Below, piece by piece: positions 51,324 to 60,180 of a stretch of 64,000 nucleotides of DNA. The stretch covers positions 248,001-312,000 of the forward strand of contig NZ_CP065800.1 of NCBI RefSeq assembly GCF_023206215.1, read 5' to 3'. Origin of the DNA: Butyrivibrio fibrisolvens (GTDB lineage Bacteria; Bacillota; Clostridia; Lachnospirales; Lachnospiraceae). Each line of letters opens with the position of its first letter. Position 1 is the first letter of the stretch. A program made the position numbers and the translations under genes. The notes under the pieces are model-generated. The model had not been told where the DNA came from and did no database searches. It worked only from the letters and a program-made list of their open reading frames with translations.

Positions 51324-52444
51324 TTACCACAACTGGTAGAACGTATAATTCAATACATCCGAATAATTACCCTTTAATTGCAGATACATAAAAACAAATA
51401 ATGGTGCAAACAGTACTATGGCGATATATTTACCCAATTTGCCAAAATTATCGATTGCATTAGAAAGCAGTACCAGAATATAAATAAATAGCGTATATGT
51501 AAGCCTTGTAAAAAGAATAACTGTTGGGTGAAAACCATTTATAACCACCACAATTACCAATAAAGCCATCAATTCGTACATAAATGCTATACTATCCTTG
51601 TTTAGAACTCTTTTTCCACATATTCTCCTATCTCCGATTGTAAATACAAATCGTCCTTCACTTACAGCCATCCAATACAAAGATAAAACTATAGCTGTAA
51701 CACAATAAAGGGCCAGTAAAACAGAAGTACGTCCATTTGATGACCACTCGTATAAGAAGGATGTTTTAACCATCCATTTGTATCTCGGAAAAACAAAGAG
51801 AAAAAGTCTCAAAAAGAATCCTATAGACAAGCTTGCAGCAGTCGCGCATGCGGAATAACTAATGAACAATGCCATATTCCACTCTATCATATGAATAATG
51901 TAATATGCTCCGAATACAATAGTTGAACTGTGCATCAATACAGCAAATAAATAGAACACAAACGAAAGCAATAGCTTTTTTTCGCGTAGCAAAATAAAAG
52001 CGACAATGCTTAATGAAATGGCAAAAAACTGTCTTCCTGCGTTCATAGAAAAGAAGTATAAATAAAAGCCCAAATATAGATAAATGCTATAGAAGTAATT
52101 TTTGAATATTTCTTTATCAGGAGAAATACACCACTAATCGTTGGAATTGATGTTGTAATCATATATCCATTTCTGCCAGGAAAAAATATAGAAACAAAAG
52201 AAAAATATCTATGCATCAGAGATGATTTTGGTATTGTTACGCTTCCACCAAAAATATTTTTTGAAATTCGCAGGTAGTCGCTAGAATATCTAAATGTATC
52301 TGTACCAATCCTAATTCCTCTAAGGGCCGCCAAAGAGCATAAATGTATGAAGGAAATCCATAAATATATTTCCTTTTTATTAAACTTATTCAGAATCAGT
52401 GAATATGCAAGAAATATAGCTGCATTAACTCCCCAAAACTGCAT
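51324..52444 (-). pseudogene. epsG: EpsG/Wzy-type polysaccharide polymerase, frameshifted
   Basis: Two overlapping frames of one EpsG protein. The first (52444-52043) has the N-terminal IGTDTFRYSSDYLRISKN block and ends IYIWAFIYTSFL-stop. The second (entered at about 52080) continues YLGFYLYFFSMNAGRQFFAISLSIVAF, the conserved EpsG middle. The shift falls near 52080-52090 at ATTTATCTAT. Whole length would be about 370 residues, normal for the family, so only one indel separates it from an intact gene. It may be a real mutation, phase-variable, or a sequencing error. EpsG polymerises repeat units. Confidence 0.82.
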
Positions 52445-52459
52445 CGTTCAAATCTCCAT

Positions 52460-53455
52460 TCATTTTTGAATATGGTAATACCCATATTTCAGGCGTTCAA
52501 ACAATCCAACTGTAAACCTAAAGAATAGTGGTCCTAGGAAAGAAGAAAATGCCAATAGTCTTTCATACGTTTTTGCTTCTTTATCAAGCATAACTTTCTT
52601 TCTATATGTAGTAATTTGCTCCCAAATTTGGCTTCTAATCATATGATAAGGCACCTTTGAAAAAGCCACCCTGTTAATTCGGAAACATGCGTTTGCTGCC
52701 GCATTTTGATAAAGAGGATCATTTCCCAAGTGCTCTTGCAATATTTGAGCCACACGGACACTACTCATATTCCTTCCACCAAATTTACTACTTATAATTG
52801 ATTGTTTCCTTTTTCTGTATCCGTATAATTTTTTATTCAAAACAACAATTTGGTTAGCATTCATAAACAACCTGAAAGTAACTGCCAAATCTTCGTAAAT
52901 AATACCTTCCGGAAAAAATATATCCTTGAAAACTTGTCTTCTATACACTTTATATGGAATCTCAGTTATCCTTATTTTTTCATATAAATTATCCTTTATC
53001 GCTCTTTCCTTAGTGTAAATTGTTCCATTGACATCATTTATTCCAAATTCCGACCAGCATTTTCGTGCCTTATTTGATCCATCTTCAATAAACTTTACAC
53101 TCTCACAACAAGAGATATCACAATCATACAATTGGATAGAACTAACCATGGCTTCAACAAAAAAAGGTGCAACTATATCATCACTATCTACGAATACCAG
53201 ATACTCTCCGTTAGCCTTTCGTATACCAGCATTTCTTGCACTGGACAGTCCTCCATTTTCTTTGTTAATAACACACACCCTTGAATCGCGTTCTTCATAC
53301 AATGAACAAATCAAAGAAGAGTTATCAGTCGAACCATCATTAACTAATATAACTTCCAAATTTTTATATGTCTGCTCAAGTATAGAATCTAAGCACTCTT
53401 CTAAATACTCTTCAGTGTTATAAACAGGAACAATCACGCTAACCAACTCGTTCAT
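52460..53455 (-). CDS. Glycosyltransferase family 2
   Basis: A 331-residue GT-A enzyme. VSVIVPVYNTEEYLEECLDSILEQTYKNLEVILVNDGSTDNS is the GT2 N-terminus (residues 5-46), followed by NGGLSSARNAGIRKANGEYLVFVDSDDIV with the D-x-D motif (D92-D94 region). It transfers a sugar from a nucleotide donor to the lipid-linked acceptor. AGGA precedes the ATG. It stands alone between epsG and the radical SAM gene with short gaps. Confidence 0.93.
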   Translation of the reverse strand: MNELVSVIVPVYNTEEYLEECLDSILEQTYKNLEVILVNDGSTDNSSLICSLYEERDSRVCVINKENGGLSSARNAGIRKANGEYLVFVDSDDIVAPFFVEAMVSSIQLYDCDISCCESVKFIEDGSNKARKCWSEFGINDVNGTIYTKERAIKDNLYEKIRITEIPYKVYRRQVFKDIFFPEGIIYEDLAVTFRLFMNANQIVVLNKKLYGYRKRKQSIISSKFGGRNMSSVRVAQILQEHLGNDPLYQNAAANACFRINRVAFSKVPYHMIRSQIWEQITTYRKKVMLDKEAKTYERLLAFSSFLGPLFFRFTVGLFERLKYGYYHIQK

Positions 53456-53465
53456 AAATAATGTC

Positions 53466-54434
53466 CTATCGTTTTTTTACAATATTCACAATCAACCAAC
53501 TAGCTGGAATCCATATTTTTTTCTTTATGGCGCTTTGAACATTACAAATAGACCAACAATTTAACTTGCAATTCCTACATTTGCTATTAATTGTTTCTGC
53601 TATCTCACTTGAAATAATTTCTTCCCATGTCTGCATTTTTAGATTTCCCATTACCCATGGCATAGGAGTCATATTACACGGAAGTACATTTCCATCGCAC
53701 TCAATGGTGAACGAACTCACTCCGGCATCACATTTTACAGGCATAGGTTTTCCATCTATATAGTTAATACTCATATCATTAAAATATGCCCTTGCCCAAT
53801 CTTTCTTTCTTGTGGATTTCAGTTGTAGATCAACAAGAGACTTCAAAGCATTCTTTAATGAGTCTTCACTTTTTATAGCATTATCGGATTTATTAAAATA
53901 ATAAGAGTTATGAATAACGCTAACGCCGAAATCCACTTCCTTTTTTAAGGCAAACCTGTACATATCAATCAGCTGATTAACATTTTTTTCCTGAAGTGTA
54001 AAGCTAATTCCCAAATCCGTCACTCCTAGCTTTTTTACTTCTTCAAGACTATTCACTGCTCTGTCATAAATATCAATACCTCTAATTTCATTGTGAATTT
54101 CTTTATTTCCATCAATAGATATTCGTATTGCAAGCTTAGGATACTTGCAGCAAATACGCACTAATTCATCTGTAAAATATCCATTGGTATTAATCATTAA
54201 CCGCTTTGATTTTCTATACAAAATATCAACTATTTCTTCTAAATCCGTTCGCATAAATGGCTCACCGCCAGTAATCTGAATAAACTTGGAATTCGGAATC
54301 TTCTTTATATCATCCAAGCTTATTTCTTCACGAGCGCATATAGCATTTTCATATGAATTGCACATTCTGCATCTGGCGTTACATCTATGTGTAATCACCA
54401 CTGTAATATCATAATTTTTAAACATTTTATCCAT
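53466..54434 (-). CDS. Radical SAM/SPASM protein in the exopolysaccharide locus (second)
   Basis: A 322-residue radical SAM enzyme. Motif C18-x3-C22-x2-C25 (THRCNARCRMCN), then FIQITGGEPFMRTDL and MINTNGYFT. The C-terminal SPASM region has CDAGVSSFTIECDGNVLPCNMTP and CRNCKLNCWSICN, giving the multiple Cys that bind auxiliary clusters. Unlike peptide-modifying members, no precursor peptide gene is seen nearby, so action on a sugar or lipid carrier is possible. Start is uncertain: ATG at 54434 (GAGA 8 nt before) or 54425. It overlaps the glycosyltransferase stop. Confidence 0.85.
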   Translation of the reverse strand: MDKMFKNYDITVVITHRCNARCRMCNSYENAICAREEISLDDIKKIPNSKFIQITGGEPFMRTDLEEIVDILYRKSKRLMINTNGYFTDELVRICCKYPKLAIRISIDGNKEIHNEIRGIDIYDRAVNSLEEVKKLGVTDLGISFTLQEKNVNQLIDMYRFALKKEVDFGVSVIHNSYYFNKSDNAIKSEDSLKNALKSLVDLQLKSTRKKDWARAYFNDMSINYIDGKPMPVKCDAGVSSFTIECDGNVLPCNMTPMPWVMGNLKMQTWEEIISSEIAETINSKCRNCKLNCWSICNVQSAIKKKIWIPASWLIVNIVKKR

Positions 54435-55467
54435 ACACGTTCTCATATTTTTCACACATTTTTGTCAAAGAATAATTAGAAATAATACTTTGCCTAGCAT
54501 TTTCTCCAAAAGTCTTTTTATTAGCAGCTAATGCCTTGCACGCTTCATCTAGTGATTTGAACAAACATCCTGATGTATTATCTATAATCAGCTCATTATT
54601 CCCCTCAATATCCGTAACAACGCATTCTTTTCTCATATACATTGCCTCCATGAGAGCAATTGGCAATCCCTCCCATAGACTTGTAGATATATAGCAATCG
54701 TAGTTAACAGATTTTTTTATTACATCTCTTCTATCAAGCAGCCCTGTCACTTCAATATTCTTACTTTTAAGCAACTCTCTATCTTCACCATCTCCTATCC
54801 ATACAAACTTATAATCAGTCATTTTTTCAGCAATTTCATTAAATAACCTTGGATTCTTTTGCGGTCCAATTCTTCCAGCTGTATAAATAGTGTATTGGTG
54901 ACCATATCGCTCTATATCTTTTAAAGTATTGTCAATAAAATCTGTATCTAAGCCATTCTCTACCAAAAAAGCTTTTGAGGTTATTTTCTTTGCTTCTTCA
55001 TATTCATTTTTCCCGCAGGCAATTATCCCATCACACAATTTAGCTAGAAAGCTTTCCATTTTCCTTAGAATAACGCGCTTATACCAGGATTGATCTTTCC
55101 GCAAAAAGCAAAAGCCGTGAGGGGTATAATATTTCACTGCTTCACATCCCAATAGCCCGATTCGTGCATCTATACCAGCTTTTGTCGAATGTATATGAAC
55201 TATATCAGGCTTTTCTTCTTTTACAATTTTTCTTATCGCTCTAATAGCATTACAATCTCCCTTAAGTGACATTTTCAGTTTTAACTCTGGAATTGGAATC
55301 ATTTTTATTCTGGAATCAAAATGAGTAGAAAGATTACTAGGCATATCTGGCCTTATACCATATGCGACAACAAAATTATACTTATCGCATAAACCATTAC
55401 ATATACCAGCCACTACCGGAAGAACCCCACCTGACAACACTTCTGTTACATGTAATATAGTTTTCAT
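54427..55467 (-). CDS. Glycosyltransferase family 4
   Basis: A 346-residue GT-B enzyme. N-terminal TILHVTEVLSGGVLPVVAGICNGL (acceptor side), DIVHIHSTKAGIDARI, and the donor side IYTAGRIGPQKNPRLFNEIAE plus STSLWEGLPIALMEAMYMRKECVVTDIEGNNELI (E-x7-E motif). It adds one sugar to the repeat unit. ATG at 55467 follows GGGGGCGGAG; an earlier in-frame start at 55479 is too close to that site. Confidence 0.92.
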   Translation of the reverse strand: MKTILHVTEVLSGGVLPVVAGICNGLCDKYNFVVAYGIRPDMPSNLSTHFDSRIKMIPIPELKLKMSLKGDCNAIRAIRKIVKEEKPDIVHIHSTKAGIDARIGLLGCEAVKYYTPHGFCFLRKDQSWYKRVILRKMESFLAKLCDGIIACGKNEYEEAKKITSKAFLVENGLDTDFIDNTLKDIERYGHQYTIYTAGRIGPQKNPRLFNEIAEKMTDYKFVWIGDGEDRELLKSKNIEVTGLLDRRDVIKKSVNYDCYISTSLWEGLPIALMEAMYMRKECVVTDIEGNNELIIDNTSGCLFKSLDEACKALAANKKTFGENARQSIISNYSLTKMCEKYENVYG

Positions 55468-55611
55468 CTCCGCCCCCAAAATTTGTCACTAACTATACCT
55501 ATACATAATTAATTATAAACTATATAATGTTTCTTGTCATAGGTAAAAACGTTAATTTTGTATCTGATATATACTTCTATTTCTTTATTTAACGCCTTAT
55601 ATATAACTCAA

Positions 55612-55642
55612 AAGCGTAGACTCTTTTTGAGAATCTACGCTT
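55612..55642 (-). terminator. Hairpin after the priming sugar transferase
   Basis: AAGCGTAGA pairs with TCTACGCTT plus an inner TC/GA pairing. On the minus strand CTTTTGAG follows, a short T-tract. Readthrough or a new start would be needed for the downstream glycosyltransferases. Confidence 0.6.
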
Positions 55643-55666
55643 CAATAATTACCTTTTACTAAATAA

Positions 55667-56371
55667 TTAATATGCTCCGTCCTTGCCAAATACTGCAGGG
55701 AAGGTTCTAAAAATAAGTTCTATATCCTTAATAATACTCATATCTTCTATGTATTGAAGATCCAATTCCACCCAACGATCCCATTTAATCTTAGCTCTGC
55801 CACACACTTGCCAATAGCACGTAAGACCCGGCTTCGCAATAAGGCGCTGCCTCTCATACGCGTTACATTCTTCCATCTGGTTATAAAGAATAGGTCTAGG
55901 ACCTACTATACTCATATCACCTTTAATTATATTCAGTAACTGAGGAAGTTCGTCGATTGAGTATCTTCTGATGAATTTTCCTACATGAGTTATTCTGGGG
56001 TCATTCTTTATCTTGAAGGCATGCCCTGTTTGCTCGTTCTGAGCCTGCATACGTTCAAACTGGGATTCTGCATTTTTGTACATACTACGGAATTTATATA
56101 TTTTAAACGGTTTCATGTTCTGACCGGCACGCATTTGAGTGAAGAACACAGGTCCTCCATCTTCCAGCTCGATTGCTAGTGCAGTCAAAAGAAATACTGG
56201 AAAAAGCAGAATTAATGCAATACTTGCTGCTACAATATCAAAAGCTCTTTTTGTCCATTTGTAGATGTTAGGCTTGTAATCAAAGATTTCCTGATAATTC
56301 AATTCAATGATTTTACGGCCTACAAACGTATTGTTTAAGGCTTCTGCCCTAAGCGTTGCTGTTTTTGCCAT
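55667..56371 (-). CDS. Priming sugar-phosphate transferase (undecaprenyl-phosphate)
   Basis: A 234-residue bacterial sugar transferase of the WbaP/EpsL group. One N-terminal membrane helix (KRAFDIVAASIALILLFPVFLLTALAI) then FFTQMRAGQNMKPFKIYKFRSMYKNAE (about 77-102) and GKFIRRYSIDELPQLLNIIKGDMSIVGPRPI with the Asp-Glu catalytic pair (about 130-160), and PGLTCYWQVCGRAKI. It transfers hexose-1-phosphate to undecaprenyl phosphate, starting each repeat unit. A GGGGG site precedes the ATG. Confidence 0.95.
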   Translation of the reverse strand: MAKTATLRAEALNNTFVGRKIIELNYQEIFDYKPNIYKWTKRAFDIVAASIALILLFPVFLLTALAIELEDGGPVFFTQMRAGQNMKPFKIYKFRSMYKNAESQFERMQAQNEQTGHAFKIKNDPRITHVGKFIRRYSIDELPQLLNIIKGDMSIVGPRPILYNQMEECNAYERQRLIAKPGLTCYWQVCGRAKIKWDRWVELDLQYIEDMSIIKDIELIFRTFPAVFGKDGAY

Positions 56372-56401
56372 CTCATTACCCCCTTATAGGCTGTGATTGG
56401 A

Positions 56402-56430
56402 TTTCTACAAGCTATAAGTATCTCTGTCAA
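56402..56430 (-). promoter_or_regulatory. Possible promoter before the priming transferase
   Basis: On the minus strand TTGACA (56425-56430), 17 nt, TAGAAA (56402-56407). The -10 is weak. The 256-bp gap 56372-56627 shows nothing else clear. Confidence 0.35.
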
Positions 56431-56627
56431 TGCAAGTCTTTCATAACGTCTAGGATTATGATATCCGCGCTATGCAATGTTGGCATCTCCACAACTTCAA
56501 GGTAGAGATATCTTCCGGGGGCTTTGACATGAGCAAATAATAAAATTTCTGATGATAAAGCCAGTTCCGGGCCGCAGAGCATTAGTTACTTCAAAGGAAG
56601 TCTCCCTTTCAGTCATGAGTGCTTTCA

Positions 56628-58616
56628 TCAAGCATCCACTTCGGTGTAGAAGACATCTAAGATAAGGTCATACAAACCTTCTTCATCATAGATGAATTCT
56701 TCAAAACCAGATCTCCCTATGATACTCTCTCCCTTCATCTGGTATATTTTTGTGGAATCGAAGCTATACTGCGCTGCTTCATTTCCAAGATACACTGCTT
56801 CATTTAGTCCTATATCTGTCACCATATATGGGGACAAAGCACTGTAAATTGAAGCAATTGATTTTGGGTCCTCTTTTACTTTTTCCTGAAGAGCCGGTAC
56901 GAACTCTATCAGGTACTGAAGCTGCCTTTCAAGTCTTTCGTTAGCACTCCAGTCTACATTTATATCCCTGTGCTGGGTGTACCAGTATGCATCATCTCCC
57001 GTTAGCGTCACCGTTTCTCCCTTACGAAGTGACCTGTACTGCCCTGCTGCTGGAAGATTATACAATACTTTTAATGTTACTCCACCAACCGTATTGTTTA
57101 CTGTTGGTATAGCTCCCATGTTAATAGATATATATCCATTTATCGGAAGCTCATGGAACAAATTCCTTACCGTCTTAACTGTTCGATCGCAGCTTTGAGT
57201 CAGCCCGTCTCCAAATCCGTGCTGAAGGCATATCTGAGCTTCTCCCGTTCCTACATATATACCTTCTTCATTGTAGACATCTATATCTGTCATTGTGTTT
57301 CTGTTAATAGCTATAACTTTTATTTCTTTATTGTCAGGATCGAGTACCAGGAAGAACATTGCATCTGACTGTCCGCCGCTTATGCCGTCTTCTCCTTCAT
57401 GAACCTTGTCCATGCTGTCGATTCCAAGCACAAGGAATGTAAGAAGATTTGAATTATATGCATATGTCTTTCCGTCGTATCTGATCCATCCGGACTGCCA
57501 GGTTGATGCAGATGCTGTAAGAGGCATCTGATCATTTCCTATAGTAACACCCTCGTACAAAGGAGCCTGTGACAGATCAGGAGCCTGATCCTGGGTTCTA
57601 CCATATAGTGACAAGCCTCCTGTATAGTCCATGATCCTGTATGCGCCATAACCAATTCCTGCAAATCCTATGACTACCACAAGGGCAATTAGCACTATAT
57701 TTCTGAATATTCTTAAAACCTTACGAGCTTTTGAATGGTGATGTCTGTGACTATGATGTTGTTCCTGTGTCTTAACTGAGCCTCTGCTTTTGATCTTGCT
57801 TGGATCAAAGCCATCAGAAATGTTTATAAAATCGTCTTCTTCAACCTCATCATCTTTTACAGGCTCTTTATATTTTTCTTGATGATATTCTTTATAATCT
57901 TCCCTATAATTATCTTTTCTATTGTCTCTTGCTTTTTCTCTTGTTCTTTCTTTGAGCAACTCTTTTGCAAAGAAAACATTTGAATCGTCAGCTTTAGAAG
58001 CTTTTACCCTTCTTTTCAGTTCTTCATATGATGGCTCCAATGATTCCTCGCCATCATCAAGATCGAATATTTTTTTTAGTTCTTCAGTCCTTCGCCGGTC
58101 TTCGTCTTTCTGTCTTTTAATACCTAATTCCCGCTGTCTTTCCTGTGCAAACTTTCTGATTTCTTCTCTGCGCTTCTTTTCCGAAAACTGGTATCTGACT
58201 TCTTCAGCTCTGCTGACAAAGGGCTTTGGTGGAGGGTTATCTCCTCTTATCTCCGCAAGCTGTTCAAGTGCTGTCTTTCTTTGCCCTGATTCTTTCTTAT
58301 CTTCTTTTTTAGGCTCTGTATAATCAAGACTTAAATTGTTAATGGAGCTTTCATATAGCTGCCTGTTATTTACATATGAACCGTTTTTTACTGTCCTTAC
58401 AGCACTTTTCTTTGAAGATACCCACCCTTCAACATCATCGTTATAAGCATCTCTGTGCCTATTATTGCTGATATCTTCGAACTCAAAATCAGGATTAACA
58501 ACCTTGCCTTGCCTTCTGTCCAGCATTATGTCGCCCATATCATAGTCTATTACAAGGCTGTTATCTTCTTTCAGGGGAGAAGTATCTTTATTAAATTTTC
58601 TCATTTTCCTATGCAC
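56628..58616 (-). CDS. LytR-CpsA-Psr (LCP) family protein with long charged N-terminus
   Basis: A 662-residue protein. Residues 1 to about 305 are cytoplasmic, highly charged and low complexity (Lys, Arg, Glu, Asp-rich helices such as EELKRRVKASK and KKRREEIRKFAQERQRELGI). A membrane helix follows at about 310-332. Then comes the LCP domain: FLVLGIDS, DAMFFLVLDPDNKEIKVIAINRNTMTDIDV, YISINMGAIPTVNNTVGGVTL and YTQHRDINVDWSANERLERQLQ. LCP enzymes attach polymers from the lipid carrier to peptidoglycan. The N-terminal part is far longer than usual. Start 58616 (GTG) or 58604 (ATG) is unresolved. Confidence 0.9.
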   Translation of the reverse strand: MHRKMRKFNKDTSPLKEDNSLVIDYDMGDIMLDRRQGKVVNPDFEFEDISNNRHRDAYNDDVEGWVSSKKSAVRTVKNGSYVNNRQLYESSINNLSLDYTEPKKEDKKESGQRKTALEQLAEIRGDNPPPKPFVSRAEEVRYQFSEKKRREEIRKFAQERQRELGIKRQKDEDRRRTEELKKIFDLDDGEESLEPSYEELKRRVKASKADDSNVFFAKELLKERTREKARDNRKDNYREDYKEYHQEKYKEPVKDDEVEEDDFINISDGFDPSKIKSRGSVKTQEQHHSHRHHHSKARKVLRIFRNIVLIALVVVIGFAGIGYGAYRIMDYTGGLSLYGRTQDQAPDLSQAPLYEGVTIGNDQMPLTASASTWQSGWIRYDGKTYAYNSNLLTFLVLGIDSMDKVHEGEDGISGGQSDAMFFLVLDPDNKEIKVIAINRNTMTDIDVYNEEGIYVGTGEAQICLQHGFGDGLTQSCDRTVKTVRNLFHELPINGYISINMGAIPTVNNTVGGVTLKVLYNLPAAGQYRSLRKGETVTLTGDDAYWYTQHRDINVDWSANERLERQLQYLIEFVPALQEKVKEDPKSIASIYSALSPYMVTDIGLNEAVYLGNEAAQYSFDSTKIYQMKGESIIGRSGFEEFIYDEEGLYDLILDVFYTEVDA

Positions 58617-58653
58617 TGATACATCGCCCCCTTGCCCTTATGAGACTTTGGTT

Positions 58654-59286
58654 TCAGTTCACAACTATTGCAAAGCTTCCCATATCGTCCATTGTTACAG
58701 ATACTTTACCGCCTACAACAACTGATGATGCAGCTGTAACAGATCCGTCCTGATGTATCTGGTAGATAGTAACATTTCTTCCCTCGTAAGCATTACCAAC
58801 ACCATAAGTTGATGTGAAGGTACCAAATCCTGACCATATCGATACTCCGGCTACATACATACGAAGTTTGAATGGTCCTATTACAGTCTTTCCTCCGGAC
58901 GCGCCATTAACATATGCCATAAGTGTATCTGACAGGCTGTCTGTTCCTGGCTTTGGTGATATCGCAGTTGATACTGCTCTTCCATCTGTAACTCCGCTAT
59001 AGGTTGATGTAATACGTACAGGAGTTCCGCTTCTTGGAATTACATATGCAGCGCCCATACTGTTACATGGAACAGATGATCTTCCGCCGCCTCCGCCGGA
59101 TGACCTTCCGCCACCGCCTCCGCCGCCGGAATTACCGCCGCCGCCGGAGCTGCCACCATTTACATATATATTAGTGATGATGGTTACATTAGCAGTCGTA
59201 GGACTTGTTGCGGCACTAGTACTGAATGCACATGTGTAGCAAAGAAGAAGAACTGCTGCCCAGACTGACATGATTTTCTTTTTCAT
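58654..59286 (-). CDS. Secreted Gly/Ser-rich protein of the exopolysaccharide locus
   Basis: A 210-residue protein. Cleavable signal MKKKIMSVWAAVLLLCYTCAFSTSAA, then a Gly/Ser/Arg-rich linker of about 30 residues (45-75) and a beta-rich domain ending with VSVTMDDMGSFAIVV. No family recognised; the ending resembles extracellular repeat proteins with Thr/Val strands. It sits between the dead sortase-like gene and LCP, with 15 and 37 bp gaps, and no LPxTG-type motif is seen. ATG at 59286 behind GAGGTATGTT. Confidence 0.8.
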   Translation of the reverse strand: MKKKIMSVWAAVLLLCYTCAFSTSAATSPTTANVTIITNIYVNGGSSGGGGNSGGGGGGGRSSGGGGGRSSVPCNSMGAAYVIPRSGTPVRITSTYSGVTDGRAVSTAISPKPGTDSLSDTLMAYVNGASGGKTVIGPFKLRMYVAGVSIWSGFGTFTSTYGVGNAYEGRNVTIYQIHQDGSVTAASSVVVGGKVSVTMDDMGSFAIVVN

Positions 59287-59301
59287 AACATACCTCATTT
59301 C

Positions 59302-60141
59302 TCACTGGATCTGTGAACCTGAATAAGTGCTGTAAACAAAATATCTGTTGGTTGAATCTGTGGAGGATCCTGCTGATAACGTAAGCATTCTCCAGCCGTT
59401 AATCACTGCTTCCTTAAGATAATCCGTCTTCTGCAAATCCATACTTCTGGATGCATATATCTGTTCTACATATCTACTAAAAACATCATAATCATAACAA
59501 TTAGTATTTGTGAGTATATCTGTATCGCCACCGCTCATTGCAGCAAACACTCTGAATTCAAGTACGTATCCCGGAATATACAGGTATATAAATGGATTAG
59601 CTTCAAAGTATTCAGGATTTCCATATATTCCAAGGTATTCAAGAGGGCCACCATTTTCGTTGCTTCCGTAGATTATAGTATTAGGATCTGTATAATCAGC
59701 ATTATTGCCTATATCAAGATGAAGTGCTCCGCCTTCCTGAATATTACCTTTTGAATTATGCGTGTCATAATAGGTCTGGTCTCCTGCTTTCTGCATTACA
59801 GGAACTGTTATTCCGGCTTCAGGTATGACAAGATATGCAACGGTATCAGGATTTTCAATAAGTATAGTATCCCAGTCAGGCTTTAGATCAGGAACTGTGC
59901 CCTGACATACGAAGGCATCGCTTGCACCGCCAACCAGCACTTCTCCGTCTTCAAGGTCTTTGAGATAGCTTTCTGCAAGTCCTTCTTCCAATACTTCTAC
60001 AGTTGACTGATAAGTTGCTCCATCAGACAGGGGCGTACTCTCATCATCTATACTGAAAGATCCGATCTTACTACATCCGCTTACCAAAGTTAATGTCATA
60101 AGACAGCAAATAGTGCATTTCCAGTTGAAGTACATTCGCAT
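59302..60141 (-). CDS. Class B sortase-like lipoprotein lacking catalytic residues
   Basis: A 279-residue protein. Lipoprotein signal with lipobox LVSGC (Cys23). The sortase B fold is clear: NPDTVAYLVIPEAGITVPVMQ, YYDTHNSKGN, GALHLD, DPNTIIYGSN, FRVFAAMSGG and RMLTLSAGSS...NRYFVYSTY. In active sortase B the blocks read IIYGHN and LTLSTC; here His is Ser160 and Cys is Gly258, while Arg266 remains. So transpeptidation is not expected. It may be a structural or binding subunit for the polymer or for LCP. It lies between BY-kinase and the Gly-rich protein. Confidence 0.87.
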   Translation of the reverse strand: MRMYFNWKCTICCLMTLTLVSGCSKIGSFSIDDESTPLSDGATYQSTVEVLEEGLAESYLKDLEDGEVLVGGASDAFVCQGTVPDLKPDWDTILIENPDTVAYLVIPEAGITVPVMQKAGDQTYYDTHNSKGNIQEGGALHLDIGNNADYTDPNTIIYGSNENGGPLEYLGIYGNPEYFEANPFIYLYIPGYVLEFRVFAAMSGGDTDILTNTNCYDYDVFSRYVEQIYASRSMDLQKTDYLKEAVINGWRMLTLSAGSSTDSTNRYFVYSTYSGSQIQ

Positions 60142-60180
60142 CTTCTCCCTTCGAACCCTTATGTTTTAAGTCCTTACACT

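Noticed and set aside
59302..60141. Active class B sortase.
   Set aside because: Both catalytic His and Cys are replaced (Ser160, Gly258).
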